Origin: Acidimicrobiaceae bacterium
GTDB taxonomy: Bacteria; Actinomycetota; Acidimicrobiia; Acidimicrobiales; RAAP-2
DNA: 64,000 nucleotides
NCBI GenBank assembly: GCA_947456245.1
Contig: CANGPS010000003.1
Span: 1 to 64,000 of the forward strand
Reading direction: 5' to 3'
Positions 26,858 to 36,796 of the stretch are shown here, piece by piece; the first letter of the stretch is position 1, and every line of letters begins with the position of its first letter. The notes under the pieces are model-generated. The model was not told the origin of the DNA. It saw only the letters and a program-made list of their open reading frames with translations, and made no database searches. Both the position numbers and the translations under genes were made by a program.

Positions 26858-28354
26858 GTGAGCATCGATCCCCGCACCCCCGTCATCGTCGGCGTCGGCC
26901 AGAGCATCAACCGTCCGGCCGCTGATGGCCTGGTCGAGCCGGTCGACCTCATGGCCGCGTCCCTGGCGGCGGCAGCCGAGGACGCCGGCCCCGGTCGTCG
27001 CCTGCTCGAGTCGCTCGACCTGCTCACCGGTGTCGCCAGCTTCGTCTGGCACCCGGTGGACCCTGCCGCGCTGGTGGCCCAGCGCCTCGGCATCAGCCCG
27101 CGCTCCACCCAGCTCACCGCCACAGGCGGCTCCTACCCGAGCAAGCTCGTCGCCCAGGCGTCCAGGATGATCCTGGCGGGCGAGGCCGAGGTCGTGGCCT
27201 TCACCGGCGCCGAGGCGATGGCGAGCCGGTCGGCCGGACGCAAGCTCGACGACCACACGCCGTGGGCGTCTCAGGACCCGGCCGAGGTCTCGGCCCCATC
27301 GCTCTTCGGAGAGGACGTCCTCCCCTTCACCGACCTCGAGATGGCGCGAGGAATCACCGCTCCCGTCTCGATCTACCCGCTGTTCGAGAACGCCATGCGT
27401 GCCGCCAGAGGATGGGACCTCGCCGAGCACCACCGGGTCATGGGCGACCTGAGCGCCTCGTTCGCGGCGGTCGCCGCCTCGAACCCGTTCGCCTGGATCC
27501 GAGAGGCGAAAGGGCCTGACGAGATCACGATCCCGAGCGAGAGCAACCGGATGATCTCCGAGCCGTACACGAAGCTCATGACGGCCAACATCGCCGTCGA
27601 CCAGGGCGCCGCCATCATCCTGTGCTCGTTCGAGCGGGCACAGGCGATGGGGATCTCGACCGATCGGCTCGTCTTCCCCTGGGCCCACACCCAGGGCGAG
27701 GACCGGATGTTCATCTCAGAACGCCCCGAGCTCCATCGATCCGTCGCCCTCGAGGCCATCGGCCCACGCGTCCTCGAGCTCGCCGGCATCGGCATCGATG
27801 ACGTTCGGCACGTCGACCTCTACAGCTGCTTCCCCATCGCCGTGCAGATGGGCGCCGCGGCCCTCGGCCTCGCCCTCGACGATCCCACCCGGCCGCTCAC
27901 GCAGACCGGTGGCCTCACCTTCGGCGGAGGGCCGGGCAACAACTACGTGACGCACTCGCTGGCGGCGACGGCCGAGGTGCTCCGGGCGAACCCGGGCGAG
28001 ATCGGTCTCGTCAGCGGGTTGAGCTACTTCGCCACCAGCCACGCCATCGGGATCTACTCGACCACCCCTCCACCGCAGTCGTTCCGCCACGAGGACCTCC
28101 AGGAGCAGATCGACCGCCACCCCATCGAGGTCGTCGACCCGGAGCTGACCGGTCCGGTCACCGTGGAGACCTACACGATCGCCCACGACCGCGAGGCCGG
28201 CCCCGTCGCCGCCACCTTCGCCGTGCGCAGCCCGCAGGGCACCCGAGGGTGGGCGACCATGGCCCGGGCCGACGAGCTCGCGGCGATCGCCGGGACCGAG
28301 CTGATCGGCCGCACCGGAGACCTCGTCCCAGACGGGACCCTCCACCTGGGCTGA
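26858..28354 (+). CDS. Thiolase-like protein (TLP1 type), catalytic Cys apparently missing
   Basis: 498 aa. The thiolase fold is recognisable (PVIVGVGQ, EVVAFTGAEAM, VDLYSCFPIAVQMGAAALGL, GGLTFGGGPGNNYVTHS), plus an extra C-terminal beta domain of about 120 residues (VTVETYTIAHDREAGPVAATFAVRSPQG). Where thiolases carry the nucleophilic Cys, this protein reads LTATGGSYPSKLV with no Cys. The length and added domain match thiolase-like protein type 1 of mycobacteria, reported to lack thiolase activity. Role unknown, perhaps acyl-CoA or lipid binding. GTG start 8 nt after TACGCT. It interrupts the otherwise minus-strand block. Confidence 0.8.
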   Translation: MSIDPRTPVIVGVGQSINRPAADGLVEPVDLMAASLAAAAEDAGPGRRLLESLDLLTGVASFVWHPVDPAALVAQRLGISPRSTQLTATGGSYPSKLVAQASRMILAGEAEVVAFTGAEAMASRSAGRKLDDHTPWASQDPAEVSAPSLFGEDVLPFTDLEMARGITAPVSIYPLFENAMRAARGWDLAEHHRVMGDLSASFAAVAASNPFAWIREAKGPDEITIPSESNRMISEPYTKLMTANIAVDQGAAIILCSFERAQAMGISTDRLVFPWAHTQGEDRMFISERPELHRSVALEAIGPRVLELAGIGIDDVRHVDLYSCFPIAVQMGAAALGLALDDPTRPLTQTGGLTFGGGPGNNYVTHSLAATAEVLRANPGEIGLVSGLSYFATSHAIGIYSTTPPPQSFRHEDLQEQIDRHPIEVVDPELTGPVTVETYTIAHDREAGPVAATFAVRSPQGTRGWATMARADELAAIAGTELIGRTGDLVPDGTLHLG

Positions 28355-28367
28355 CGCGCCGCTTCGT

Positions 28368-28381
28368 CTCCGGCGACGGAG
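28368..28381. terminator. Short convergent hairpin with GCGA tetraloop
   Basis: CTCCG-GCGA-CGGAG lies in the 40-nt gap between the thiolase-like gene and the convergent sua5, flanked by CTGAC (28351-28355) and GTCAG (28394-28398), which could extend the stem at a distance. Weak but well placed. Confidence 0.3.
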
Positions 28382-28394
28382 CAGGGCTCCCCGG

Positions 28395-28979
28395 TCAGAG
28401 GACGATGGCGCCTCGGCGCAGGACGGTCAGCTCGCCGTCGCGGAACGTCACGACCGTGGACGGCTCGGCGTCCCGGCGGCCGGCATCGAGCACGGCGGCG
28501 ATGGCCTCCGCACACGACAGGCTGGCGATGATCTCGTCGGCGGAGCAGCACGGGGGCTCTCCCGAGCGGTTGGCGCTGGTGACGCAGAGCGGTCCGGTGA
28601 TCTTCAGGAGCGCCCGAGCCGTCGCATCATCAGGGCAGCGGATCCCGACCGTCTGGTCCGGGGAGTGCACGCGCGTCGCCAGCTCCTCGTCGCAGCCCGC
28701 AACGATCGTGAGCGCACCCGGCCAGTGCCGAGCCGCCAGCGCGGCGAGCTCGTCGGGCACCTCGGCGAGCAGGCCCAGCGCCTCATCCGGGTCCGCCACC
28801 AGGATCGGCAGCGGCTTGGTCTCGGGGCGGCCCTTGGCGACATAGAGCTCGGCGAGCGCTCCCGGATGGTCCAGCCGGGCGGCGAGGCCGTAGACGGTGT
28901 CGGTGGGGATGGCGACGACCAGGCCGTCACCGAGCAGGATGGCCGCGAGGTCGAGGTCGTCGAGCCCGAGGCGCCTCAC
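28395..28979 (-). CDS. sua5: L-threonylcarbamoyladenylate synthase (Sua5/YciO/YrdC family)
   Basis: 194 aa from GTG 28979, which overlaps the prmC stop (GTGA); the ORF-track extension to 29342 is shadow. Makes threonylcarbamoyl-AMP for t6A37 modification of ANN-decoding tRNAs. VAIPTDTVYGLAARL near residue 30, KGRPETKPLPILV near 55, GIRCPDD and CVTSANRSGEPP near 140 are diagnostic. The extra C-terminal Sua5 domain is absent, so it is the short YrdC form. Confidence 0.93.
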   Translation of the reverse strand: MRRLGLDDLDLAAILLGDGLVVAIPTDTVYGLAARLDHPGALAELYVAKGRPETKPLPILVADPDEALGLLAEVPDELAALAARHWPGALTIVAGCDEELATRVHSPDQTVGIRCPDDATARALLKITGPLCVTSANRSGEPPCCSADEIIASLSCAEAIAAVLDAGRRDAEPSTVVTFRDGELTVLRRGAIVL

Positions 28980-29788
28980 GGTGCTCGTCCCACGATGCCG
29001 CGGGGATGGCCAGCGAGGTCGGCGAAGGCCTCGAGGTCGACCAGGCCGACCGTGCTCGCTCGCGCCAGCGCAACCTCGACCTGGTGCTCGGCCATCTCGA
29101 TCACCAGGATCCCGCCGGGCGCGAGGGACCCGAGGGCGCCGTCGATGATCTCCGCCACGTCGGCGAACCCCGGCGTCCCGTCTGCCGCGTCGGCGGCGAT
29201 CAGCGCACCGCGGGGCTCGTGCGAGAGCTCGATGGCCAGGCCGGCCTCCTCGGCCTCGGCCACGTAGGGCGGGTTCGCCACCAGGAGGTGGACTCCCCCT
29301 CTCCGGCCCTCCGGGATCGCCTCGTGCCAGGACCCGAGGCACCGATCGACCAGGACCCCGAGTCGCTCGGCGTTCTCCCCCGCCAGATCGAGCGCCTCCG
29401 GAGCCAGGTCGACGAGCAGGACCTGGTCGATCGCAGCCTCCTGTGCCAGCTCGATCGCCAGGCTCAGGCCGATGGCTCCGGTGCCCGTGCCGAGGTCGGC
29501 GACGACCAGGCCGTCGGCGCCGGGCCGGGTGCGACGCCAGGCGGCCAGGGCCCGCTCGACGACCTGCTCGGTCTCGGGTCGCGGGATCAGGGCGCGGCGA
29601 TCGACGACGAGCTCGAGATCACGGAACGGCCAGGTCCCGAGCAGGTACTGCAGCGGCTCGCCGGCGGCCCGGCGGCGGGCCAGCGATCGAGCGACATCCG
29701 GGTCCCGGGTGTGCTCGAGGATCCAGGTGGCCTCCCGGACCGAGCCCACCAACGGGGCGAGCTCGTCGACGAGGTCGTCCTCAGGCAT
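28976..29788 (-). CDS. prmC: Release factor glutamine methyltransferase
   Basis: 270 aa from ATG 29788 (MPEDDLV), which overlaps the prfA end by 8 nt; the ORF track extends 19 codons too far. It methylates the Gln of the GGQ motif in RF1/RF2 with SAM. Visible are the SAM motif VVADLGTGTGAIGLSLA near residue 110 and the catalytic NPPY (VANPPYVAEAE) near 180. Always found beside prfA in actinobacteria. Confidence 0.95.
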   Translation of the reverse strand: MPEDDLVDELAPLVGSVREATWILEHTRDPDVARSLARRRAAGEPLQYLLGTWPFRDLELVVDRRALIPRPETEQVVERALAAWRRTRPGADGLVVADLGTGTGAIGLSLAIELAQEAAIDQVLLVDLAPEALDLAGENAERLGVLVDRCLGSWHEAIPEGRRGGVHLLVANPPYVAEAEEAGLAIELSHEPRGALIAADAADGTPGFADVAEIIDGALGSLAPGGILVIEMAEHQVEVALARASTVGLVDLEAFADLAGHPRGIVGRAP

Positions 29789-30848
29789 CGCCCTCGGTGA
29801 GCTGCCGTGCCCGCTTGGCGGCCATGAGGGCGTCGACGATCTCATCGAGATCCCCGTTGAGCACGGCGTCGAGCTTGTAAAGGGTCAGGTTGATCCGGTG
29901 GTCGGTCACCCGACTCTCCTTGAAGTTGTACGTCCGGATCTTCTCGGCCCGGCCGCCGCCGCCGACCTGGGACCGGCGCAGGTCGCCCGCCTCGGCTGCC
30001 GCTGCGTCCTGGGCGGCCTTGAGCAGGCGGCTGCGCAGGACGAGCATGGCCTTGGCCCGGTTCTGGATCTGGCTCTTCTCGTCCTGCATGGCGACCACGA
30101 TCCCGGTCGGCACGTGGGTGATCCGCACGGCGGAGTCGGTGGTGTTCACGCTCTGCCCACCGGGGCCGCTGGACCGGTACACGTCGATCTTGAGGTCGTT
30201 CGGATCGACATCGACGTCGACCTCCTCTGCCTCGGGCAGGACCATGACCGTCGCGGACGAGGTGTGGACGCGGCCCTTGGACTCGGTGACGGGGACGCGC
30301 TGGACGCGGTGGACCCCGCCCTCGTGCTCGAAGCGGGTCCAGGCCTCGGCACCGCTGATCTTGAAGACCACCTCATCGAGGCCATCGCGCTCGGAGGCGT
30401 GCTCCTCGATCACCTCGACCTTGAACCCCCGGTTGGCGGCGTAGCGCAGGTACATGTCGTAGAGGTCACGGGCGAACAGGTTCGCCTCCTCGCCGCCCTC
30501 GGCCCCCCGGATCTCGACGATGACCGCACGTCCGTCGTTGGGATCCTTCGGCAGCAGCAGGCCCTGGAGGGCGTCCTCGATGGTCGCCACGGCCTGGGTG
30601 GCGCGGTCGAGCTCGCCGCGCATCTCGTCGCGCTCGTCAGGCTCGGCGCCCTCGAAGAGCTCGGCAGCCACCTCGACGTCCTCGCGTGCCGATCGGAGCT
30701 GGCGGTAGGTGCCGACGATCTCGGAGAGCTCCTTGTGCCGGCGCGAGAGGTCGCGCAGCAGGTTCGGGTCCGCCGAGGTGGCGGGCTCCATGAGGCGCGC
30801 CTCGACGGCGGCGAACTCCTCTTCGATCGCGTCGAGACGCTCGTCCAT
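29781..30848 (-). CDS. prfA: Peptide chain release factor 1
   Basis: 355 aa from ATG 30848 (MDERLDAIEEEF); the ORF-track frame runs 70 codons further into rpmE antisense. Terminates translation at UAA and UAG. The anticodon-like PVT tripeptide is in HRVQRVPVTESKGRVHTS (RF2 would have SPF), and the catalytic GGQ is in SSGPGGQSVNTTDSAVR. Cotranscribed with rpmE and prmC. Confidence 0.97.
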   Translation of the reverse strand: MDERLDAIEEEFAAVEARLMEPATSADPNLLRDLSRRHKELSEIVGTYRQLRSAREDVEVAAELFEGAEPDERDEMRGELDRATQAVATIEDALQGLLLPKDPNDGRAVIVEIRGAEGGEEANLFARDLYDMYLRYAANRGFKVEVIEEHASERDGLDEVVFKISGAEAWTRFEHEGGVHRVQRVPVTESKGRVHTSSATVMVLPEAEEVDVDVDPNDLKIDVYRSSGPGGQSVNTTDSAVRITHVPTGIVVAMQDEKSQIQNRAKAMLVLRSRLLKAAQDAAAAEAGDLRRSQVGGGGRAEKIRTYNFKESRVTDHRINLTLYKLDAVLNGDLDEIVDALMAAKRARQLTEGDA

Positions 30849-30885
30849 GGTCGCCCTGGGCGCGCCAGCGCTCAGGGCCTCCGAA

Positions 30886-31110
30886 TCAGGACTGGGGCGT
30901 CTTGGCGGTCTTGCGGACGCCGTAGCGACGGTTGTAGCGCTCGACGCGGCCACCGGAGTCCACCAGCTTCTGCTTGCCGGTGAAGAACGGGTGGCACTCG
31001 TTGCACAGCTCGGAGCGCAGCTCGGGCTTGGTCGACCGGGTCGTGAACGTGTTGCCACACGAGCACTGGACGTTCGCAGCTTCGTACGTGGGGTGGATGT
31101 CAGCCTTCAT
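30886..31110 (-). CDS. rpmE: 50S ribosomal protein L31 (zinc-binding form)
   Basis: 74 aa from ATG 31110 ([10 protein letters not shown]). The four zinc ligands are kept: CSCGN near residue 16 and [14 protein letters not shown] near 36, so this is the C+ form that holds zinc. The usual actinobacterial position between rho and prfA. RBS GGAGGAG is 6 nt before the ATG. Confidence 0.96.
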   Translation of the reverse strand: MKADIHPTYEAANVQCSCGNTFTTRSTKPELRSELCNECHPFFTGKQKLVDSGGRVERYNRRYGVRKTAKTPQS

Positions 31111-31163
31111 GATTCGCTCCTCCGATGGTGCGGGATGCAAGTGTAGCGGAGAGGGAGACGGCC

Positions 31164-32837
31164 TCAGCCGTTGCCCTGCCCCTTGGCGATCTCGGCCAAG
31201 AACTCGTCGTTCGACTTGGTGGACTTGATCTTGTCCATGAGCAGCTCGAGGCCGGCCGCAGCCGAGCCCTCCGAGGCCAGTGCGTTGAGCACCCGGCGCA
31301 GCTTCCAGACCTGCTGGAGCTGACCGCGCTCGAAGAGGAGCTCCTCGTGCCGCGTCGAGCTGGCGTTGACGTCGATCGACGGGTAGAGGCGGCGCTCGGC
31401 GAGCCGGCGGTCGAGCCGCAGCTCCATGTTGCCGGTGCCCTTGAACTCCTCGAAGATCACCTCGTCCATCTTCGATCCCGTGTCGACGAGTGCGGTGGCG
31501 ATGATCGTCAGTGAGCCACCCTCCTCGATGTTCCTCGCAGCACCGAAGAACTTCTTCGGAGGGTAGAGGGCTCCGGAGTCCACACCACCAGACATGATCC
31601 GGCCGGACTGCGGGGCGGCGATGTTGTAGGCACGCGCCAGGCGGGTGATGCCGTCGAGGATGATCACGACGTCCTTGCCCATCTCCACGAGCCGCTTGGC
31701 TCGCTCGATGGTCAGCTCGGCCACGTGGGTGTGCTCGTCGGAGGGACGATCGAAGGTCGAGGCGATGACCTCGCCCTTGACGCTGCGGCGCATGTCGGTG
31801 ACCTCTTCAGGCCGCTCGTCGACGAGCAGGACCATGAGGTGGACCTCAGGGTTGTTGGCCTCGATCGAGTGGGCGATCTGCTTGACCACCGTGGTCTTGC
31901 CTGCCTTGGGCGGAGAGACGATGAGGCCGCGCTGGCCCTTGCCGATCGGGCTGAGCAGGTCGACGATGCGGGCGGTGAGGTTGGCCTCGTCGCCCTGGCG
32001 CTCGAGGACGAGCTTCTCGTCCGGGAACAGCGGGGTCAGGTCTTCGAAGCGGCGGCGGCTGCGCGCCTCCTCGGTGTCCATGCCCGACACCGTGTCGATC
32101 CGGATCAGTGCCGGGTACTTCTCGTTGCTGCCCGCCGGTCGGAAGGCACCCTCGATGGCGTCGCCCTTGCGGAGCGAGAACTTCCGGGCCTGGCTGATCG
32201 AGACGTAGACGTCCTTGCTCGACGGCAGGTAGCCCTCGACGCGCAGGAAGCCGTAGCCCTCGTCGCGCAGGTCCAGCAGGCCGCGGCACTCGATGAGCTC
32301 GCCCTGGTACGGGGTGTCGGCGCCACCCTGGAGGTCGCGCTCACCGCCACCACCTCGACCATCGCGGTCGCGGCCGCGACGGCGGTTGCGGTTGCGACGG
32401 TTGCCCGGCTCGGCGTTGCCACCACCCTGGTTCTGGTTCTGGTTCTGACGGTCACGGTTCTGGCCGCCACCCTGGTGCTGGCCGCCGCCCTGCCCCTGGT
32501 TCCCACGGCGATCGCCGGCGTCGCGCTGGGCGTCTCCGGCCTGCGTCTCGCCCGAGGAGTCCGCCGACGGGGTCGCCGGAGCCTCCTGGGTCGCGTCCGC
32601 GTCGTCGGACTGCGGGGCCTTCGACCGAGGTGCCCTCGCCGGACGATCGGCACGATCCTCGGACGGAGCGGCGGCCGGGGACTCGGAGACGCCTGCGGCC
32701 TCGAGGATCCCGGAGATCAGGTCGGCCTTCTTCATGCGGCTCGTCGTCTTGACGCTGAGCTGCTCGGCGATGGTCTGGAGCTCGGTGCGCTCCTTGGATT
32801 CGAGGACGGAACGTCCAAGCTGAACATCGGAAGTCAT
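31164..32837 (-). CDS. rho: Transcription termination factor Rho with long disordered insert
   Basis: 557 aa from ATG 32837 (MTSDVQLG). Hexameric RNA-dependent ATPase. Between the N-terminal helix bundle and the cold-shock RNA-binding domain lies an insert of roughly 120 residues, first acidic/Ser/Ala, then Gly/Gln/Asn/Arg-rich ([37 protein letters not shown]). Such inserts are known in high-GC actinobacterial Rho and widen RNA-target choice. The core has [18 protein letters not shown], Walker [23 protein letters not shown], and [21 protein letters not shown] 217-nt leader separates it from thrC. Confidence 0.96.
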   Translation of the reverse strand: MTSDVQLGRSVLESKERTELQTIAEQLSVKTTSRMKKADLISGILEAAGVSESPAAAPSEDRADRPARAPRSKAPQSDDADATQEAPATPSADSSGETQAGDAQRDAGDRRGNQGQGGGQHQGGGQNRDRQNQNQNQGGGNAEPGNRRNRNRRRGRDRDGRGGGGERDLQGGADTPYQGELIECRGLLDLRDEGYGFLRVEGYLPSSKDVYVSISQARKFSLRKGDAIEGAFRPAGSNEKYPALIRIDTVSGMDTEEARSRRRFEDLTPLFPDEKLVLERQGDEANLTARIVDLLSPIGKGQRGLIVSPPKAGKTTVVKQIAHSIEANNPEVHLMVLLVDERPEEVTDMRRSVKGEVIASTFDRPSDEHTHVAELTIERAKRLVEMGKDVVIILDGITRLARAYNIAAPQSGRIMSGGVDSGALYPPKKFFGAARNIEEGGSLTIIATALVDTGSKMDEVIFEEFKGTGNMELRLDRRLAERRLYPSIDVNASSTRHEELLFERGQLQQVWKLRRVLNALASEGSAAAGLELLMDKIKSTKSNDEFLAEIAKGQGNG

Positions 32838-33054
32838 GTGCTTCCACTCTCCTCTCTTCCGTCCTTCGGGCGACGCCCGCAAGGGTCAGGAAGAAGATCA
32901 GGGGCAGAGAACAGCGGATCGCTGGTCTCCGTACAACGTGCTCCTCGGCGCCACTGGAGTCGTCCAGATGGCCTTCGTCGAACGGAACGCTCGACGCCCC
33001 CCGAGGGAGTACACCGCTGACCTTAGCGGCGCGAGCGCCCCAAGCGCAACGCGA
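32838..33054 (-). promoter_or_regulatory. 217-nt rho leader / intergenic region
   Basis: The gap between the thrC stop and the rho start holds no ORF I accept and no strong hairpin. rho genes are commonly autoregulated through a long leader in which Rho terminates its own transcript, so a regulatory 5' UTR is a fair inference. No T-rich terminator and no clear hexamers seen. In mycobacteria thrB lies at this position; it is absent here. Confidence 0.35.
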
Positions 33055-34092
33055 TCAGACCTTGAGGGCCGAGAGGATTGCGCCCATCTCCGGCTCGATG
33101 GTCACCGGGACCTCGATCTGGCTGATGGCCCGGTCCGGGTCCTTGAGGCCGTTGCCCGTGAGCACGCACACCACGGTCGACCCCTCGGGGACGCCGACCT
33201 TGAGCATTCCGGCCACCGAGGCCGCAGAGGCGGGCTCGCAGAAGACGGACTCCTCAGTCGCCAGCATGCGGTACGCCACGAGGATCTCCTCGTCCGTCAC
33301 CATGTCGATGGCCCCTCCAGAGTCGGTCGCCGCCTCGATGGCCGACTCCCAGCTCGCCGGGTTGCCGATGCGGATCGCCGTGGCGATCGTCTCAGGCCGC
33401 TCGACGACGTGGCCGAGCACGATCGGGGCAGACCCGGCGGCCTGGAACCCGCGCATCTGGGGAAGCTTCGACGACCGGCCGGCGGCGTGGTACTCCCGGT
33501 AGCCCTTCCAGTAGGCCGTGATGTTGCCGGCGTTGCCCACCGGGATGAAGTGCTGGTCGGGGGCGTCGCCGAGTGCGTCGACGATCTCGAAGGCACCCGT
33601 CTTCTGGCCCTCGATCCGATAGGGGTTGATCGAGTTCACGACGGTGATGGGCGCGTGGTTCGGCAGGTCGCGCACGATGTCGAGGGCCTGGTCGAAGTTG
33701 CCGCGGATCTGGAGCACCTTGGCGCCGTGGATCAGGGCCTGGGCCAGCTTGCCCAGCGCGATCGCCCCGTCGGGGATCAAGACGGCCGAGGTCATCCCCG
33801 CCCGGGCTGCGTAGGCGGCAGCCGAGGCCGAGGTATTCCCGGTCGATGCGCACACGACGGCCTTGGCGCCCTCCTCGTGGGCCTTGGTGATCGCCATGGT
33901 CATGCCGCGGTCCTTGAAGGAACCCGTCGGGTTCGCGCCCTCGATCTTGAGGAGCACCCGAGCCCCGACCCGCTCCGAGATCCTCGGCGCCTCGAGCAGC
34001 GGCGTGTCTCCCTCGAGCAGGGTCACCACGGGGGTGGTGTCGCTGACCGGCAGGTGCACCCGGTACTCCTCGATCAGTCCTCGCCAGGCCAT
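33055..34092 (-). CDS. thrC: Threonine synthase
   Basis: 345 aa, the short actinobacterial/plant-like class. Converts O-phosphohomoserine to threonine with PLP. The PLP lysine is in [14 protein letters not shown] near residue 60; [19 protein letters not shown] and the C-terminal TGNGLKDPD are typical. Its start shares one base with the hom stop. No thrB (homoserine kinase) follows. Confidence 0.96.
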   Translation of the reverse strand: MAWRGLIEEYRVHLPVSDTTPVVTLLEGDTPLLEAPRISERVGARVLLKIEGANPTGSFKDRGMTMAITKAHEEGAKAVVCASTGNTSASAAAYAARAGMTSAVLIPDGAIALGKLAQALIHGAKVLQIRGNFDQALDIVRDLPNHAPITVVNSINPYRIEGQKTGAFEIVDALGDAPDQHFIPVGNAGNITAYWKGYREYHAAGRSSKLPQMRGFQAAGSAPIVLGHVVERPETIATAIRIGNPASWESAIEAATDSGGAIDMVTDEEILVAYRMLATEESVFCEPASAASVAGMLKVGVPEGSTVVCVLTGNGLKDPDRAISQIEVPVTIEPEMGAILSALKV

Positions 34093-35417
34093 CAGAACCC
34101 TTCCTCGTCGCTGCCGATCACCCGCAGGACGCCGCCGACCGAGTCGACGGCGTCGACGGTGTCGAGCGCCGCCAAGGTGGCGGCCATGTCCCGCTCGGTG
34201 GCGGCATGGGTCAAGAAGATCAGGCGGGCCTCGTCACCGAGACCGACCTGCTCCATCGAACGGATCGAGATCCGGTTGTCGCCGAACGCCGTGGCCACGG
34301 CGGCGAGCACGCCAGGGCGATCGGCCACGTCGATCGAGAGGTAGAAGGCGCTGCGCAGCTCGTCGAGTCCCACCGGGACCCGGTCCATGGTCGAGATCGG
34401 CGTCGGTGCGCTGGTTCCCGACAGCCGACGACGGGCGGCGTCGATGATGTCGCCGAGGACGGCCGAGGCGGTGGGCTTGCCCCCGGCCCCCTGTCCGTAG
34501 AGCATCACCGGCCCCGAGGCCTCTCCCTCGATGAAGACGGCGTTGAAGGCCCCACCCACCGCGGCCAGCGGATGATCGATCGACACCATCGTCGGGTGCA
34601 CCCGGGCCGAGATCTCACCGTCGCCGACCCGCTCGGCGATCGCCAGGAGCTTGACGGCGAATCCGAGGTGCCGGGCGAAGGCGACGTCCACGTCCCTGAC
34701 CGAGGTGATCCCCTCACGGTGCACGGCATCGAGCGGCACCGGGCAGCCGAAGGCCAGGCGGGCCAGGATCGCCGCCTTGGCTGCTGCGTCGAAGCCCTCC
34801 ACGTCAGCCGTCGGGTCCGCCTCGGCGTAGCCCAGCGCCTGGGCCTCGGCCAGCACCTCGCCGTAGGACGAGCCGCGCTCGGCCATGGTCGAGAGGATGA
34901 AGTTGGTGGTCCCGTTGACGATGCCCATGACCCGGGTGATCTGCTCGCCGGCGAAGGACTCGCGCAGGGTGCGGATGACCGGCACCACGCCACCGACTGC
35001 CGCCTCGAAGCCCAGGTCGGTCCCGTGGGCCGCGGCCAGGTCGCCGAGCTCGAGACCACGGTCGGCCAGGAGGGCCTTGTTGCCCGTCACCACCGGGATG
35101 CCACGCGACAGGGCCGAGGAGATCAGCGACCCCGCCGGCTCGAGGCCCCCCATGAGCTCGACCACGAGGTCGACGTCGTCGCGCCCGACGAGGGCTGCAG
35201 CGTCCTCGGTCAGGAGCTCCTGGGCCAGGTGGGGCGCCGATGGTCGGGGCTTGCTGGCGTCTGACACCGCCACACCGACGATCTCGAGGCGAGCTCCGGC
35301 ACGGGTGGCGAGGTCGTCGGCTCCCGCAGGGTCGAGCAGCAGCTCGACGAGGGCCGCGCCGACGTTGCCGCAGCCAAGGATGGCGATCCTGATGACGGGA
35401 AGGGACGACGCCGGCAC
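34092..35417 (-). CDS. hom: Homoserine dehydrogenase with ACT domain
   Basis: 441 aa. NAD(P)-dependent reduction of aspartate semialdehyde to homoserine. N-terminal Rossmann [17 protein letters not shown], central [10 protein letters not shown] and [25 protein letters not shown], and a C-terminal ACT domain ([28 protein letters not shown]) for threonine feedback. The GTG at 35417 is supported by TAGCCT 6 nt upstream, which suggests a leaderless hom-thrC transcript independent of lysA. Confidence 0.96.
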   Translation of the reverse strand: MPASSLPVIRIAILGCGNVGAALVELLLDPAGADDLATRAGARLEIVGVAVSDASKPRPSAPHLAQELLTEDAAALVGRDDVDLVVELMGGLEPAGSLISSALSRGIPVVTGNKALLADRGLELGDLAAAHGTDLGFEAAVGGVVPVIRTLRESFAGEQITRVMGIVNGTTNFILSTMAERGSSYGEVLAEAQALGYAEADPTADVEGFDAAAKAAILARLAFGCPVPLDAVHREGITSVRDVDVAFARHLGFAVKLLAIAERVGDGEISARVHPTMVSIDHPLAAVGGAFNAVFIEGEASGPVMLYGQGAGGKPTASAVLGDIIDAARRRLSGTSAPTPISTMDRVPVGLDELRSAFYLSIDVADRPGVLAAVATAFGDNRISIRSMEQVGLGDEARLIFLTHAATERDMAATLAALDTVDAVDSVGGVLRVIGSDEEGF

Positions 35418-35423
35418 ACCGCG

Positions 35424-35429
35424 AGGCTA
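35424..35429 (-). promoter_or_regulatory. -10-like hexamer TAGCCT, leaderless hom
   Basis: Minus-strand TAGCCT ends 6 nt before the hom GTG and lies in the 40-nt gap behind the lysA stop. Confidence 0.45.
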
Positions 35430-35457
35430 CTCCGCCGCACCTGCGTGCCCGCTGCGC

Positions 35458-36759
35458 TCAGACGTCGAGGCTGGCGAGGTCCTCGTAGGTCTCGCGCCGC
35501 ACCACCACCCGAGCGATGCCGTCTGCGACGAAGACGACCGCCGGTCGCGGGACCTTGTTGTAGGTCGAGGCCATCGAGTAGCCGTAGGCACCGGTCACCG
35601 GCGTGGCCAGCAGGCTGCCGACGCCGATCGCGGGCGGGACCTGCGCCTCGGGGAGGATCACATCGCCGCTCTCGCAGTGCTTGCCCACCACCCGTGCCAC
35701 ACGGGAGCGCACCGCCCGCACGTCCGCCGGGTCGAAGGCCTCGTAGCCGCTGCCGTAGAGGACCGGTCGCGGGTTGTCGCTCATCCCGCCATCGACTGCC
35801 AGGTACGTGCGGATCCCGGCCACCTCCTTGATCGTCCCCACCCGGTAGACGGTGAGCGCGGCCTGCGCCACGATCGAGCGACCGGGCTCGGCGGTGATCG
35901 TGACCTCTGGGGCCACCCCACGGGACCGGAGGGCGGCGATGGTGCCCTCAGCCCACTCGGTCAGGCTCGGTGCCTCCTCGCCCACCACATAGGCCACACC
36001 GAGACCGCCGCCGACGCACAACTCATCGAGTCCGAGGGGGATGAAGAAGTCGGCGAGGACCTCGGCGGCCCGAGCGAAGGAGCCGGTGTCGAACACCTGG
36101 CTTCCGATGTGCGCGTGGATGCCCTTGAGCTCGATCGCCGACGACGCTCGGAGGCGCTCGAGCGCCACCTCGGCGGCCCCTGACGCGATCGAGAGCCCGA
36201 ACTTCGAGTCCTCCTGGCCTGTCTGGACGAACTCGTGGGTGTGGACCTCCACGCCCGGGGTCACCCGGAGCAGCACCGGCACGTCCGCGCCCGGACCCGC
36301 GAGCTGCTCGATGCGGTCGATCTCGTCGAGCGAGTCGACGACGATGCGTCGAACGCCGGCCGAGATGGCCATGGCCAGCTCGTCGGAGGACTTGTTGTTG
36401 CCGTGGAGGACCACGCGGTCCGCCGGCACGCCGGCGGCCAGGACCGTCGCCAGCTCCCCGCCGCTGGCCACGTCGAGGTACAGGCCCTCCTCGTGGGCGA
36501 GCCGGGCCATGGCCTTGCAGAGGAAGGCCTTCGACGCGTAGGCGACCCCATCGCCGAACGCGGCCACCGCCTCCCGGCAACGGGCGCGAAGGTGCTCCTC
36601 GTCGTAGATGAACAGCGGGGTCCCGAGCTCCTCGGCCAGCGCCACGACGTCGCATCCGCCCACCTCGAGGTGCCCGTCGGCCCGCACGGTCGCCGTCATC
36701 GGCAGCAGGGATTCGGGGATCGGGACGGTCGGATCCGTCTGAATCGAGGGCGAGGCCAT
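35458..36759 (-). CDS. lysA: Diaminopimelate decarboxylase
   Basis: 433 aa. Last step of lysine synthesis, meso-DAP to L-lysine, fold III PLP enzyme. The PLP lysine is in VAYASKAFLCKAM; HIGSQVFD, GGGLGVAY, EPGRSIVAQAA and the C-terminal Cys of HCESGDVILPE complete the two-subunit active site. The ATG at 36759 lies 7 nt after TACGCT, so it appears leaderless; first gene of the lysA-hom-thrC block. Confidence 0.96.
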   Translation of the reverse strand: MASPSIQTDPTVPIPESLLPMTATVRADGHLEVGGCDVVALAEELGTPLFIYDEEHLRARCREAVAAFGDGVAYASKAFLCKAMARLAHEEGLYLDVASGGELATVLAAGVPADRVVLHGNNKSSDELAMAISAGVRRIVVDSLDEIDRIEQLAGPGADVPVLLRVTPGVEVHTHEFVQTGQEDSKFGLSIASGAAEVALERLRASSAIELKGIHAHIGSQVFDTGSFARAAEVLADFFIPLGLDELCVGGGLGVAYVVGEEAPSLTEWAEGTIAALRSRGVAPEVTITAEPGRSIVAQAALTVYRVGTIKEVAGIRTYLAVDGGMSDNPRPVLYGSGYEAFDPADVRAVRSRVARVVGKHCESGDVILPEAQVPPAIGVGSLLATPVTGAYGYSMASTYNKVPRPAVVFVADGIARVVVRRETYEDLASLDV

Positions 36760-36766
36760 GGGGCGA

Positions 36767-36772
36767 AGCGTA
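36767..36772 (-). promoter_or_regulatory. -10-like hexamer TACGCT, leaderless lysA
   Basis: Minus-strand TACGCT ends 7 nt before the lysA ATG; it lies back to back with the divergent promoter at 36797. Confidence 0.5.
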
Positions 36773-36796
36773 GAGCCTCGGCCATCAGGTGGACGG

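Noticed and set aside
32330-32480. Repetitive GC-rich tract that looks like a tandem repeat
   Set aside because: It encodes the Gly/Arg/Asn/Gln-rich insert of Rho; no regular repeat unit with spacers, so neither CRISPR nor a mobile-element repeat.
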